A stretch of DNA of 64,000 nt, taken from NCBI RefSeq assembly GCF_024519315.1, contig NZ_JANIIC010000001.1, positions 62,001-126,000 of the forward strand, given 5' to 3'. The translations under genes and the position numbers were made by a program. The notes beneath the pieces were generated by a model. It was not told the DNA's origin. It searched no databases and saw only the letters and a list, made by a program, of their open reading frames with translations. Shown in pieces: positions 26,310 to 36,133 of the stretch. The stretch's first letter is position 1, and every line of letters starts with the position of its first letter. This DNA comes from Streptomyces malaysiensis subsp. samsunensis. Lineage in GTDB: Bacteria; Actinomycetota; Actinomycetes; Streptomycetales; Streptomycetaceae.

Positions 26310-26357
26310 CTACAGGCCCTCGCCGCGGCAGCTAAGGAGAAGCAGCCCGAAACGCAT
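26310..26357 (-). CDS. leuA leader peptide with four consecutive leucines
   Basis: An ATG at 26357 opens a 15-codon frame, MRFGLLLLSCRGEGL, ending in TAG. Four adjacent leucine codons (CTG CTT CTC CTT) make it a sensor for charged leucyl-tRNA. A TAGGCT -10-like box lies 10 nt upstream of the ATG. Downstream, GCCGCGG, GAGGG and GGCC can pair with GGCC, CCCTC and CCGCGG up to about 26290. Leader peptides of this kind before leuA are known in Streptomyces. Confidence 0.82.
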   Translation of the reverse strand: MRFGLLLLSCRGEGL

Positions 26358-26526
26358 GATGGGAAGCAGCCTAACCGAGCCGGACGGCCATGGCGGACCT
26401 GTATCACTATGCGGACCAGAACATGATCCGCGGAGGAATACACACCTTCCCCCATCTTCCACTCGATTTCAGCAATCATGACCGCAAGGCGTGACACCAG
26501 GATGACGCGGTGCGACATTGCCAGCC

Positions 26527-27654
26527 ATGGACGCCAACGCCAATGCCCACGCGCAGGCCCCCACGCCTGCCCCTGCCCGCCGTCGCCGCCACAGCGCCTT
26601 CTGCACGATCGTGCCGCCCCACGTCCTCGACAAGCTGTCCCACGCCGAGGACGCCTCGCTGGCCGATCCCGCCCGCCGCACCCTGGAGCACGACGCGCTC
26701 CAGCGCACCCGGCGCCGGATCACCACCGTGCGCGGGATCCCCGCGGCGCGCGCCGCCGCGCCCTCCGACAAGCCCGTGCGCACCATCTACGACGCCGGCC
26801 ACAAGACCGCGCTGCCGGGAAAGAAGGTGCGCGCCGAAGGCGGCGAGGCGGGCGGGGACGACTCGGTGAACCGCGCCTACGACGGGCTCGGCGCGACCTT
26901 CGAGCTCTTCCTCAAGGCGTACGGGCGGCGCTCGATCGACGACTCCGGCCTGCCGCTGAACGCGAGCGTCCACTACAGCGAGGACTACAACAACGCCTTC
27001 TGGGACGGCGAGCAGATGGTCTTCGGCGACGGGGACGGCGAGGTCTTCCTGGACTTCACCATCCCGGTCGACGTGATGGCCCACGAACTCACCCATGGCG
27101 TCACGCAGTACACCGCCAACCTCGAGTACTTCGGCCAGTCCGGGGCGCTCAACGAGTCGATGTCCGACGTCTTCGGCGCCCTGGTTAAACAGCATGTGCT
27201 CGGCCAGAGCGCCGGGGAGGCCGACTGGCTGATCGGCGCGGGGCTGCTGACCGACCGGGTCACCGGAGTGGCCCTGCGCTCCATGAAGGCCCCGGGCACG
27301 GCCTACGACGACGATGTGCTGGGCAAGGACCCGCAGCCGGGCACGATGGACGACTACGTCCACACCTCACGCGACAACGGCGGCGTCCACATCAACTCCG
27401 GCATCCCCAACCACGCCTTCTACCTCGCCGCCACCGCCCTGGGCGGCAACGCCTGGGAGCGCGCCGGGCAGATCTGGTTCGACGTGCTGACCGGCGGCGA
27501 TCTGGCCTCCGACGCGGAGTTCGCCGACTTCGCGCACCTTACGGTGGCCGCGGCCCACGCCCGCTACGGCGAGGGCGAGGAGCAGGCGGCGGTGCGGGAG
27601 GCGTGGGCCGGGGTGGGCATCACCGATCTGCGGGCCCGCGTGGGCGCGCGCTAG
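26527..27654 (+). CDS. M4-family metalloprotease, protealysin-like
   Basis: This 375-residue thermolysin-fold zinc protease has HELTH (186-190) with catalytic Glu187 and the third ligand Glu210 in NESMSD. FCTIVPPHVLDKL near residue 25 is the short protealysin-type propeptide motif, and there is no signal peptide, so it probably works inside the cell or leaves by a non-Sec route. A conserved histidine sits in GGVHINSGIPNHAFY. The ATG at 26527 is used; GACATT lies about 7 nt upstream. An emfourin-type inhibitor gene follows after 27 bp, the known partner of protealysin-like proteases. It is divergent from leuA. Confidence 0.92.
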   Translation: MDANANAHAQAPTPAPARRRRHSAFCTIVPPHVLDKLSHAEDASLADPARRTLEHDALQRTRRRITTVRGIPAARAAAPSDKPVRTIYDAGHKTALPGKKVRAEGGEAGGDDSVNRAYDGLGATFELFLKAYGRRSIDDSGLPLNASVHYSEDYNNAFWDGEQMVFGDGDGEVFLDFTIPVDVMAHELTHGVTQYTANLEYFGQSGALNESMSDVFGALVKQHVLGQSAGEADWLIGAGLLTDRVTGVALRSMKAPGTAYDDDVLGKDPQPGTMDDYVHTSRDNGGVHINSGIPNHAFYLAATALGGNAWERAGQIWFDVLTGGDLASDAEFADFAHLTVAAAHARYGEGEEQAAVREAWAGVGITDLRARVGAR

Positions 27655-27681
27655 GGCACGCCATCGGGTAGTGATGGAGCC

Positions 27682-27948
27682 ATGCGCATCTCCGTCACCC
27701 GCACCGGCGGATTCGCCGGAATCGAGCGCCGGGCCGAGCTGGACACCGCCGGCCGGCCCGACGCCACCCATCTGGACGCCCTGGCCCACCAGGCCGTCGA
27801 GACCGGCCGCACCACGGCCGCCCGCGGCGTCCCCGACGGCTTCCAGTACGAGATCACCGTCGACGGCCGCACCGTCCACGCCGCGGACCCCCAGCTGAGC
27901 GACGCCCAGCGGGAACTGATCCGCACGGTGCTGAAGGAGGGCGCGTAG
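27682..27948 (+). CDS. Emfourin-type protealysin inhibitor
   Basis: This 88-residue protein starts MRISVTRTGGFAGIERRAEL and has the alternating strands and C-terminal helix of the emfourin/protealin family, small inhibitors of M4 proteases encoded beside them. GGAG lies just before the ATG. It lies 27 bp after the protease gene, so the two are one operon. Binding to this protease is inferred from the family. Confidence 0.85.
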   Translation: MRISVTRTGGFAGIERRAELDTAGRPDATHLDALAHQAVETGRTTAARGVPDGFQYEITVDGRTVHAADPQLSDAQRELIRTVLKEGA

Positions 27949-27991
27949 GGGGCCCGTCGGAGAAGGGCTCGTAGGGGTCAGGCAACCGCGC

Positions 27992-29023
27992 TCAGAAGCC
28001 CAGCTTCCGCAGCTGTTTCGGGTCCCGCTGCCAATCCTTGGCGACCTTCACATGGAGGTCGAGGAAAACCGGCGTACCGAGCAGCGCCTCGATGTGTTTG
28101 CGGGACTTGGTGCCCACGTCCTTGAGACGGCGCCCCTTGGGGCCGATGACGATCCCCTTCTGGCTCGGCCGCTCGATGTAGAGGTTGGCGTGGATGTCCA
28201 GGAGCGGGCGGTCCGCGGGGCGGTCCTCGCGGGGCAGCATCTCCTCCACGACCACCGCGATGGAGTGCGGAAGTTCGTCCCGTACGCCCTCCAGCGCGGC
28301 CTCCCGGATCAGCTCGGCCACCATGACCTGCTCCGGCTCGTCGGTGAGGTCGCCCTCGGGGTAGAGCGCCGGCCCCTCGGGCAGCAGCGGAACCAGCAGA
28401 TCCGCCAGCAGATCCACCTGGCCGGCCCCTCTCCCACCACCACCCTCGGCCGAGGGGCTGCGTCCCGCCCCCCTTTTCTCCGCTTTCTCCGGTTTCTCCG
28501 CACCGACCGCCGACACCGGGACGATCTCGGCCCATTCGATGCCCAGCTCCTTGCCGAGCCGGTCGACGGCGATCAGCTGCTGGGCCAGCTGCTCGGGCTC
28601 GACCAGATCGGTCTTGGTGACGATCGCGACCTTGGGCGTCTTCTTGATCCCCGCGAGCTCGGTGGCGATGTAGCGGTCGCCGGGGCCCAGCTTCTGGTCG
28701 GCGGGCAGGCAGAAGCCGATGACGTCGACCTCGGCCCAGGTGGTGCGCACCACATCGTTGAGCCGCTCGCCGAGCAGGGTGCGCGGCTTGTGCAGACCGG
28801 GGGTGTCGACGAGCACCAGCTGGGCGTCGGGGCGGTGCACGATGCCGCGGACGGTGTGGCGGGTGGTCTGCGGGCGGTTCGAGGTGATCGCGACCTTCGT
28901 CCCCACCAGCGCGTTGGTCAGGGTCGACTTGCCCGCGTTGGGGCGGCCGACGAAGCAGGCGAAGCCCGAGCGGTGCGGGGTCTCCCGCTGCTCGGTCGGG
29001 GACGGGGAGGTACCGGCAGTCAT
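27992..29023 (-). CDS. era: GTPase Era
   Basis: This 343-residue GTPase assists 16S rRNA maturation. GTP motifs are visible: GRPNAGKS (26-33), DTPG (73-76), TKTD (136-139) and SAV (171-173), followed by a C-terminal KH domain (GIVIGPKGRRLKDVGTKSRK). About 28 residues of Gly, Lys, Glu and Arg (175-202, AEKPEKAEKRGAGRSPSAEG onward) are inserted between the G5 loop and QVDLLADLL, absent from typical Era. The start at 29023 follows GAGAAT by 7 nt (leaderless); an in-frame ATG at 29032 is less likely. The deaminase-like gene precedes it by 81 bp. Confidence 0.95.
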   Translation of the reverse strand: MTAGTSPSPTEQRETPHRSGFACFVGRPNAGKSTLTNALVGTKVAITSNRPQTTRHTVRGIVHRPDAQLVLVDTPGLHKPRTLLGERLNDVVRTTWAEVDVIGFCLPADQKLGPGDRYIATELAGIKKTPKVAIVTKTDLVEPEQLAQQLIAVDRLGKELGIEWAEIVPVSAVGAEKPEKAEKRGAGRSPSAEGGGGRGAGQVDLLADLLVPLLPEGPALYPEGDLTDEPEQVMVAELIREAALEGVRDELPHSIAVVVEEMLPREDRPADRPLLDIHANLYIERPSQKGIVIGPKGRRLKDVGTKSRKHIEALLGTPVFLDLHVKVAKDWQRDPKQLRKLGF

Positions 29024-29104
29024 GGCCCCCATTCTCCCCGATGCCCCGGCCCGCTCCGACCAGCCGTCCCGGCCTCGTACGAACGCCCGCGGCGATGGGT
29101 GCGG

Positions 29105-29455
29105 TCAGGCGGGCAGCGTGGCCCGCAGGGTGCCGTCGGGGCCCGCGAGCAGCACCGGGGTCCCGGCCCCGCCGAGGTCCCGTACGGCCGCGCGGTCCTC
29201 CTCCGACGCGCTCTCCGCGTCGGTCACCACGGCCGCGGCCTCCAGGGACGTGGCGCCGCTCGCCACGGCCATGGCGACGGCGGTCCGGAGGGCGCTCAGC
29301 TTCAGCGAGTCGAGGGCCACGGTCCCGGCGGCATACGTACGCCCCGTCTCATCACGGACGGCGGCGCCCTCCGCCACGGAGTTGCGGGCGCGCACCGAGC
29401 GGGCCAGCGTGATGATCTTGCGGTCTTCGGGGTCCAGCTGGGCTGCTTCGCTCAT
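29105..29455 (-). CDS. Cytidine deaminase-like protein lacking the zinc site
   Basis: This 116-residue protein has the cytidine deaminase fold start (RKIITLARSVRARNSVAEGAAV, then DETGRTYAAGTVAL). The motif that should read C/H-A-E is SALRTAV, and the PCxxC motif is missing altogether, so it cannot bind the catalytic zinc. It is therefore probably not an active deaminase. The ATG at 29455 follows TATGCT by 7 nt, suggesting a leaderless transcript. It sits 81 bp before era, its usual neighbour in actinobacteria. Role unknown. Confidence 0.82.
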   Translation of the reverse strand: MSEAAQLDPEDRKIITLARSVRARNSVAEGAAVRDETGRTYAAGTVALDSLKLSALRTAVAMAVASGATSLEAAAVVTDAESASEEDRAAVRDLGGAGTPVLLAGPDGTLRATLPA

Positions 29456-29628
29456 GCGGATGAGCATATGCGGGGCGTTGACCGGGGGTGACTCCGGTGG
29501 GGCGGCCGGGAAGCCGGCCCCGGTCCGCCACCGGGCACGCGGCGGCCCGCGCCGGACCGCTGTGCGGCGGCCCGGCGCGGGCGATACGCGGTGTCCTCCA
29601 GGTGTGCTGCCCAGATGTGCTCAGGGCC

Positions 29629-32607
29629 TTACGGGAGGAGCGGCGTCGGCTGGAAGTTCAGCGAGGCCGAGTCGGACGACGGGTTCAGGCCCGGAGCGCC
29701 GCCGAAGGAGGCGGTGTACGTCGAGGCGGTGATCACCGTCGGCGGGACGGTGACATTGCTGAGCGTCGCCGTACCGCTGGCGTTGGTGACCGCGCTGCCC
29801 AACGCGATCGGGCCCAGTACGGAGTTGGCGACGAAGGTGATGGTCTGGCCGGGGATCGGGTTGTTGGACGAGTCCCTCAGGGTCGCGCTCAGGGTCGGGA
29901 TGACGAACGTGCCGTTGAACCGCAGCCGGATGGTGGCCGGGGTGGCGGTCACGGTGGTCCCGGTCGGCGCCGTGGCCACGTTCTGGGTGATCGCCGGTGA
30001 GGTCGAACCGGCGAAGCAGCCGTCGCCGCCATAGGTGGCCACGACCGTGTGCGCCCCGGTGGTGAGGGTGTTGGTGCTGACGGTGGCCTGCCCCGCGCCG
30101 TTGAGCGTGCCGGTGAGGGTGGGCCCACCGCTGATCACGAAGGTGACGGTCCCGGTCGGGGTGCCCGCCGGCGGCACCGCGGTCACGGTGGCGGTGAAGG
30201 TCACGTTCTGGCCGGGGGTGGAGGGGTTCGGCGAGGAGGTGAGCACGGTCATGGTGGCCGCCTGGCCGACGGTGACGGAGCCGGAGGCCGACGAACCCGC
30301 GACACCCGTATCCCCGGCATACGTGGCCGTCACCGCATGCGCACCCACCGGAATGGCACTGGTCGTCACACACGCCTGACCGGTCGCGTTCAACGTCCCG
30401 GTCAACGTCGGACCACCCGCGATCGTGAACGTCACCGTCCCGGTCGGAGCGCACGTACTGGGCGACGCGACCGTCACCTGCGCGCACAGGGTCACCGACT
30501 GACCGCACACCGGGGAGGCGGGGGTGATGGTCAGCGCGGTCGTGGACGCGGCCTGGCCGACGGTGACGGAGCCGGAGGCCGACGAACCCGCGACACCCGT
30601 ATCCCCGCCGTAGGTGGCCGTCACCGCATGCGTACCCACCGGAATGGCACTGGTCGTCACACACGCCTGACCGCTAGCGTTCAACGTCCCGGTCAACGTC
30701 GGACCACCCGCGATCGTGAACGTCACCGTCCCGGTCGGAGCGCACGTACTGGGCGACGCGACCGTCACCTGGGCGCACAGGGTCACCGACTGACCGCACA
30801 CCGGGGAGGCGGGGGTGATGGTCAGCGTCGTGGTCGAGACGCCCTGGCCCACGGTGACGGAACCGGTGTCGCCCGAGCCTGCCACGCCGGTGTCCCCGGA
30901 GTAGGTGGCCATCACCGCGTGCGTACCCACCGGAATGGCACTGGTCGTCACACACGCCTGACCGGTCGCGTTCAACGTCCCGGTCAACGTCGGACCACCC
31001 GCGATCGTGAACGTCACCGTCCCGGTCGGAGTGCACGTGCCGGGCGGCGTCGTGGTCACCTGCGCGCACAGGGTCACCGACTGGCCGCACGACGGAGAGG
31101 GGGGCGTGATGGTCAGCGCGGTCGTGGAGGACGCCTGGTTCACCGTGACCGGTGTGGTCGCCGTCGAGCCCATGACGTCCCCGTCGCCCGCGTAGGTGGC
31201 GGTCACGGTGTGGGTGCCGACCGGGATGTCACTGGTGGTCACACACGCCTGGCCGGTCGCGTCCAGCGTCCCGGTCAGGGTCGGGCCACCGGTGATCACG
31301 AAGGTCACCGTGCCGGTGGGCGTACAGGTGCTCGGCGGCGCGACGCTCACGTCCGCGCAGATGGTCACCGGCTCACCGCAGACGGACGGGCTGGGCGAGG
31401 CGTTCACCGAGATGGTCGAGACGCCCTGGCCCACGGTGATCGACGCCGTGCCGGTGGAGCTCGCGATATCCGTACTGCCCCCGTAGGTGGCCGTTACGGT
31501 GTACGACCCCGCGGTCAGCGCGTTGGTGGTCACACACGCCTGGCCGGTCGCGTCCAGCGTCCCGGTCAGGGTCGGACCACCGGTGATCACGAAGGTCACC
31601 GTGCCGGTGGGCGTACAGGTGCTCGGCGGCACCACCGTCACCTGGGCGCAGATGGTGATCGTCTCACCGCAGACGGGTGCGGCGGGGGACACCGTGACCG
31701 ACGTCGTGGAGGCTCCCTGGCCGACCGTGACCGTTCCGCTGTCGGTCGAGCCCGCGACATCGCCGTCGCCGGCGTAGGTGGCCGTCACGGCGTGCGTCCC
31801 CACCGGGATGTCACTGGTGGTCACGCACGCCTGGCCGGTGGCGTCCAGGGTGCCCGTGAGTGTCGGGCCGCCGGCGACGGTGAACGTCACCGTGCCCGTC
31901 GGGGGGCAGGTGCCGGGCGCGACGACCGACACCTGGGCGCACAGGGTCACCGGCTCACCGCAGACCGGCGAGGCGGGGGAGACGGTGAGGGCCGTGGTGG
32001 AGGACGCCGGGTTGACGGTGAGCGTCGTCAACGGCGAGTTGGACGCGGCGAAGTCGGCGTCGCCGTTGTAGAACGCGGCGACCTGGTGCGTGCCCACGCT
32101 CAACCCGGGGACGGTGACGGAGGCGTTCCCGGACGCGTCGAGGGTCCCGGTCACCGTGGGCCCGTCCGCGCTGACGATGAAGGTGACCGTACCGGTGGGC
32201 GTGCCGCTGCCCGGGGGCACCGCCGCCACACTGGCGGTCAGCGTCACGGTCTCCCCGCAGACGGGCGCGGGCGGGACGAAGGTGACGGTGGTGGTGGTCG
32301 CCGACTGGTTGACTTGCTGGATGGTCGTGCCGGACGAATTGTCCAACGGATCGGTGGAGTTGACGAAGTTCGCCGTGACCAGATGGGACCCGGCGGCGAG
32401 GGTTGAGTCGGTCACGCTGGCCGTGCCGGAGTCGGGCCCGGTCGGGGTGAGCGTCACGGGGCCCAGGGTCGGGCCACCGGTGATGACGAAGGTCACGTCT
32501 CCGAACGGAGCGGTCCCGGCGGTGATGCCGGAGACGGTGGCGGTGTAGGTGACGGACTGGCCGAAGACGGAGGGATTCGGTGTGGAGGTCACCGTGGTGG
32601 TGGACAT
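29629..32607 (-). CDS. Large Ig-like repeat protein (about ten Big_3_5-type domains)
   Basis: This 992-residue protein consists of tandem Ig-like domains of about 97 residues with the pattern TSVTVSPAAPVCGETITICA, then PTGTVTFVITGGPTLTGTLD and TVTATYGGSTDIAS. Repeats 2-8 each carry about four cysteines, suggesting internal disulfides. Repeats 7 and 8 are almost identical at DNA level, a recent duplication. The last domain (PATIRLRFNGTFVIPTLSAT) is of the invasin-like sort. There is no signal peptide or anchor after the ATG at 32607 (weak AGGAAAGGG about 14 nt upstream), so export is unexplained. It interrupts the phoH-ybeY-hlyC-era strand. Probably an adhesin or surface/extracellular matrix protein. 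Confidence 0.85.
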   Translation of the reverse strand: MSTTTVTSTPNPSVFGQSVTYTATVSGITAGTAPFGDVTFVITGGPTLGPVTLTPTGPDSGTASVTDSTLAAGSHLVTANFVNSTDPLDNSSGTTIQQVNQSATTTTVTFVPPAPVCGETVTLTASVAAVPPGSGTPTGTVTFIVSADGPTVTGTLDASGNASVTVPGLSVGTHQVAAFYNGDADFAASNSPLTTLTVNPASSTTALTVSPASPVCGEPVTLCAQVSVVAPGTCPPTGTVTFTVAGGPTLTGTLDATGQACVTTSDIPVGTHAVTATYAGDGDVAGSTDSGTVTVGQGASTTSVTVSPAAPVCGETITICAQVTVVPPSTCTPTGTVTFVITGGPTLTGTLDATGQACVTTNALTAGSYTVTATYGGSTDIASSTGTASITVGQGVSTISVNASPSPSVCGEPVTICADVSVAPPSTCTPTGTVTFVITGGPTLTGTLDATGQACVTTSDIPVGTHTVTATYAGDGDVMGSTATTPVTVNQASSTTALTITPPSPSCGQSVTLCAQVTTTPPGTCTPTGTVTFTIAGGPTLTGTLNATGQACVTTSAIPVGTHAVMATYSGDTGVAGSGDTGSVTVGQGVSTTTLTITPASPVCGQSVTLCAQVTVASPSTCAPTGTVTFTIAGGPTLTGTLNASGQACVTTSAIPVGTHAVTATYGGDTGVAGSSASGSVTVGQAASTTALTITPASPVCGQSVTLCAQVTVASPSTCAPTGTVTFTIAGGPTLTGTLNATGQACVTTSAIPVGAHAVTATYAGDTGVAGSSASGSVTVGQAATMTVLTSSPNPSTPGQNVTFTATVTAVPPAGTPTGTVTFVISGGPTLTGTLNGAGQATVSTNTLTTGAHTVVATYGGDGCFAGSTSPAITQNVATAPTGTTVTATPATIRLRFNGTFVIPTLSATLRDSSNNPIPGQTITFVANSVLGPIALGSAVTNASGTATLSNVTVPPTVITASTYTASFGGAPGLNPSSDSASLNFQPTPLLP

Positions 32608-32991
32608 GGAAGCGGCCGCCCTTTCCTGATCTCGGGGGGATGAGCCGCCCGGCCCCGCGCGGCGCATGCCACGGGGGGCCTTGGCCTCTGCGCGGGGGTG
32701 CCCATACGGCCGACCCGTCTACGTCAAGCAGACAAGCCGGCAGTCCCCCGACAGAGGTATGGGCGACCCACCAGTCGGTAGTTGCAAGTAAGCGGGGGCC
32801 TACGTCGGATGAGCCAGGGAGCGGACGGCTATTCCACTCATATGGCGCAGCGCGAGCCGCGCGTTGCCGATGCGCCGGCGCGACGGCCCGCTTTCGCGCG
32901 ACCGGATGCCGCGCCCCCGCGCATACGGCGGGGGCACGGGAAGCGGCCGGTCGGGAGAGGTCGGAGGAAGTCCGCTATGGTTCCGCAGCGC

Positions 32992-33150
32992 TCCGAAGGG
33001 GCGCGGGGCCGTATCGATATGCGGCTCCGCCGCAGCCGTGTCGAATGCGGCTCCGCCTCGGCCGTGTCGATATGCGGCTCCGCCGCGTGGGACCAGCCAC
33101 GACGGCGCCGCGGATGGCCACCGACGCATCGCGGCACTCCAGCGGAGCGC
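32992..33150. repeat. Dispersed intergenic repeat, expanded copy
   Basis: AGGGGCGCGGGG opens the element and CAGCGGAGCGC closes it, directly at the stop of the hlyC-like gene. It shares these ends and the GACCAGCCAC core with the element at 55921-56010. Inside, ATGCGGCTCCGCC occurs three times. The rest of the 543-bp gap (32608-32991) shows nothing recognisable. Confidence 0.6.
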
Positions 33151-34455
33151 TTACTCGGCCGCGGCGGTCTCGCGGACCGGCTCGACCAGCACCGTGACGA
33201 TGCGGTTGCGGCGGCCCGCCGGGGACTCGGCGGTCAGCCGCAGCGCCTTGAGCGCGGGGTCGACACCGCCCTCGGGGACGTCGACCTCCGCCTTGGCGCC
33301 CGCGATCGGCACCCGGCCCAGCGCCTTGGCGAGCAGCCCGCCCACCGTCTCGACGTCCTCGTCGTCCAGGTCGGTGCCGTACAGCTCGCCCAGGTCGCCC
33401 AGGGCGAGCCGGGCGGTCACCCGGTGGGTGCCGTCGCCGAGGTCCTCCACGGGCGGCAGCTCGCGGTCGTACTCATCGGTGATCTCGCCGACGATCTCCT
33501 CGAGGATGTCCTCGATGGTGACGATGCCGGCCGTGCCGCCGTACTCGTCGATCACGACGGCTACATGGTTGCGCTCCTGCTGCATCTCGCGCAGCAGATC
33601 GCCCGCGTTCTTGGTGTCCGGCACGAAGGCGGCGGGCCGCATCGCGGTGGAGACCAGCTCGGCCTCGGCCTCGCGGTTGATATGCGTCTTGCGGACCAGG
33701 TCCTTGAGGTAGACGATTCCGACGATGTCGTCCTCGTTCTCCCCGGTGACCGGTATCCGGGAGAAGCCCGAGCGCAGCGCGAGGGTGAGGGCCTGCCGGA
33801 TGGTCTTGAAGCGCTCGATGACCACCAGGTCGGTGCGCGGCACCATCACCTCGCGCACCAGGGTGTCGCCGAGCTCGAAGACGGAGTGGACCATGCGCCG
33901 CTCCTCGTCCTCGATCAGCGACTCCTGCTCGGCGAGGTCCACCAGGGCGCGCAGCTCGGCCTCGGAGGCGAACGGGCCCTTGCGGAAGCCCTTGCCGGGC
34001 GTGAGCGCGTTACCGAGGAGGATCAGCAGCGGCGGGATGGGGCCCATGACCCGGGCCAGCGGGATCAGCGCATAGGCGGCCGCGGTCGCGGTGTTGAGCG
34101 GGTGCTGGGCGCCGATGGTGCGCGGGGAGACGCCGACGGCCACATACGACACCAGGACCATCACGCCGATCGCGACGGTCAGCGCCTTCCAGGTCTCGGG
34201 GAACTCGCGCAGACACGCGAACGTGACGACCGCGCCCGCCGCGACCTCACAGGCGACCCGCACCAGCAGCGCCACATTCAGATAGCGGGTGGGGTCCTCG
34301 GCGACGAGCATCAGCTTGGCGCTGCCCCGCCGCCCGGAGCGCACGGCCTCCTCGGCGCGGAACCGGGTGGTGCGGGCGAGACCGGCCTCCGCGCAGGCCG
34401 CCAGCCAGGCCACCACGACCAGCAGGACGGCCGCGGTGACGAGCTGCGCGCTCAT
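33151..34455 (-). CDS. Hemolysin/CorC-family membrane protein with CBS domains
   Basis: This 434-residue CNNM-type protein has an N-terminal DUF21 membrane domain with about four helices ([20 protein letters not shown] and following), two CBS domains ([40 protein letters not shown], then [20 protein letters not shown]), and a C-terminal CorC/HlyC transporter-associated domain. Relatives move or sense magnesium. Its ATG overlaps the ybeY stop by 4 nt (ATGA). The Ig-like gene and a dispersed repeat follow. Confidence 0.93.
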   Translation of the reverse strand: MSAQLVTAAVLLVVVAWLAACAEAGLARTTRFRAEEAVRSGRRGSAKLMLVAEDPTRYLNVALLVRVACEVAAGAVVTFACLREFPETWKALTVAIGVMVLVSYVAVGVSPRTIGAQHPLNTATAAAYALIPLARVMGPIPPLLILLGNALTPGKGFRKGPFASEAELRALVDLAEQESLIEDEERRMVHSVFELGDTLVREVMVPRTDLVVIERFKTIRQALTLALRSGFSRIPVTGENEDDIVGIVYLKDLVRKTHINREAEAELVSTAMRPAAFVPDTKNAGDLLREMQQERNHVAVVIDEYGGTAGIVTIEDILEEIVGEITDEYDRELPPVEDLGDGTHRVTARLALGDLGELYGTDLDDEDVETVGGLLAKALGRVPIAGAKAEVDVPEGGVDPALKALRLTAESPAGRRNRIVTVLVEPVRETAAAE

Positions 34456-34949
34456 CGGACGGTGGGGGCCGGGGAGGGGCCGGTCAGGCCCTGCTCCGCG
34501 CGCCAGCCGTCGATGATGGCGGCCTGGAGGCCGAACATCTCGGCGCGCTCGTCCGCCTCCTCGTGGTCATAGCCGAGGAGATGGAGGACGCCGTGGACGG
34601 TGAGCAGGTGGAGCTCCTCGTCCATGGAGTGCCCGGTCGGCGCCTCCTCCCCCTGCTTCTTGGCCACTTCAGGGCAGAGCACGATGTCCCCGAGGAGGCC
34701 CTGCGGGGGCTCCTCGTCGTCCTTGGCCGGCGGGCGCAGCTCGTCCATCGGGAAGGACATGACATCGGTCGGCCCCGGCAGATCCATCCACTGGATGTGC
34801 AGCTGCTCCATGGCGTCGGCGTCGACGACGATCACCGAGAGCTCGGAGAGCGGGTGGATACGCATCCGGGCGAGTGCGTAGCGGGCGACGTCGAGCACCG
34901 CCCGCTCGTCGATATCGGTACCGGATTCGTTGTTGACGTCGATCGCCAT
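34452..34949 (-). CDS. ybeY: Endoribonuclease YbeY (rRNA maturation)
   Basis: This 165-residue single-strand endoribonuclease acts in 16S rRNA 3'-end maturation and ribosome quality control. The zinc site [17 protein letters not shown] shows the three histidines (HxxxHxxxxxH). It lies 13 bp after phoH and overlaps the hlyC-like gene by 4 nt, so all three are one operon. Confidence 0.95.
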   Translation of the reverse strand: MAIDVNNESGTDIDERAVLDVARYALARMRIHPLSELSVIVVDADAMEQLHIQWMDLPGPTDVMSFPMDELRPPAKDDEEPPQGLLGDIVLCPEVAKKQGEEAPTGHSMDEELHLLTVHGVLHLLGYDHEEADERAEMFGLQAAIIDGWRAEQGLTGPSPAPTVR

Positions 34950-34962
34950 GGTGGGTTCGCGG

Positions 34963-35967
<1,005 letters not shown>

Positions 35968-36133
35968 GGGCCGGCTCTCTGGCCTGCTCCTACCTCCCGA
36001 TACAAGGGTTCTCGCCGCTCGACAACCTTGGCTTCCAGGGTACGACGGAGCACCGACAAGACCCGAGCCCTTTTACTCCCATCCGCTCATCACTCCGCTC
36101 GGGATGCGGCACCGCGCCCGGTCCGTGCCCGGC

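Noticed and set aside
30049..32406. 785-codon open frame antisense to the Ig-like gene
   Set aside because: It is the repetitive shadow of the Ig-like repeats, with Arg/Gly/His-rich translation and no motif.
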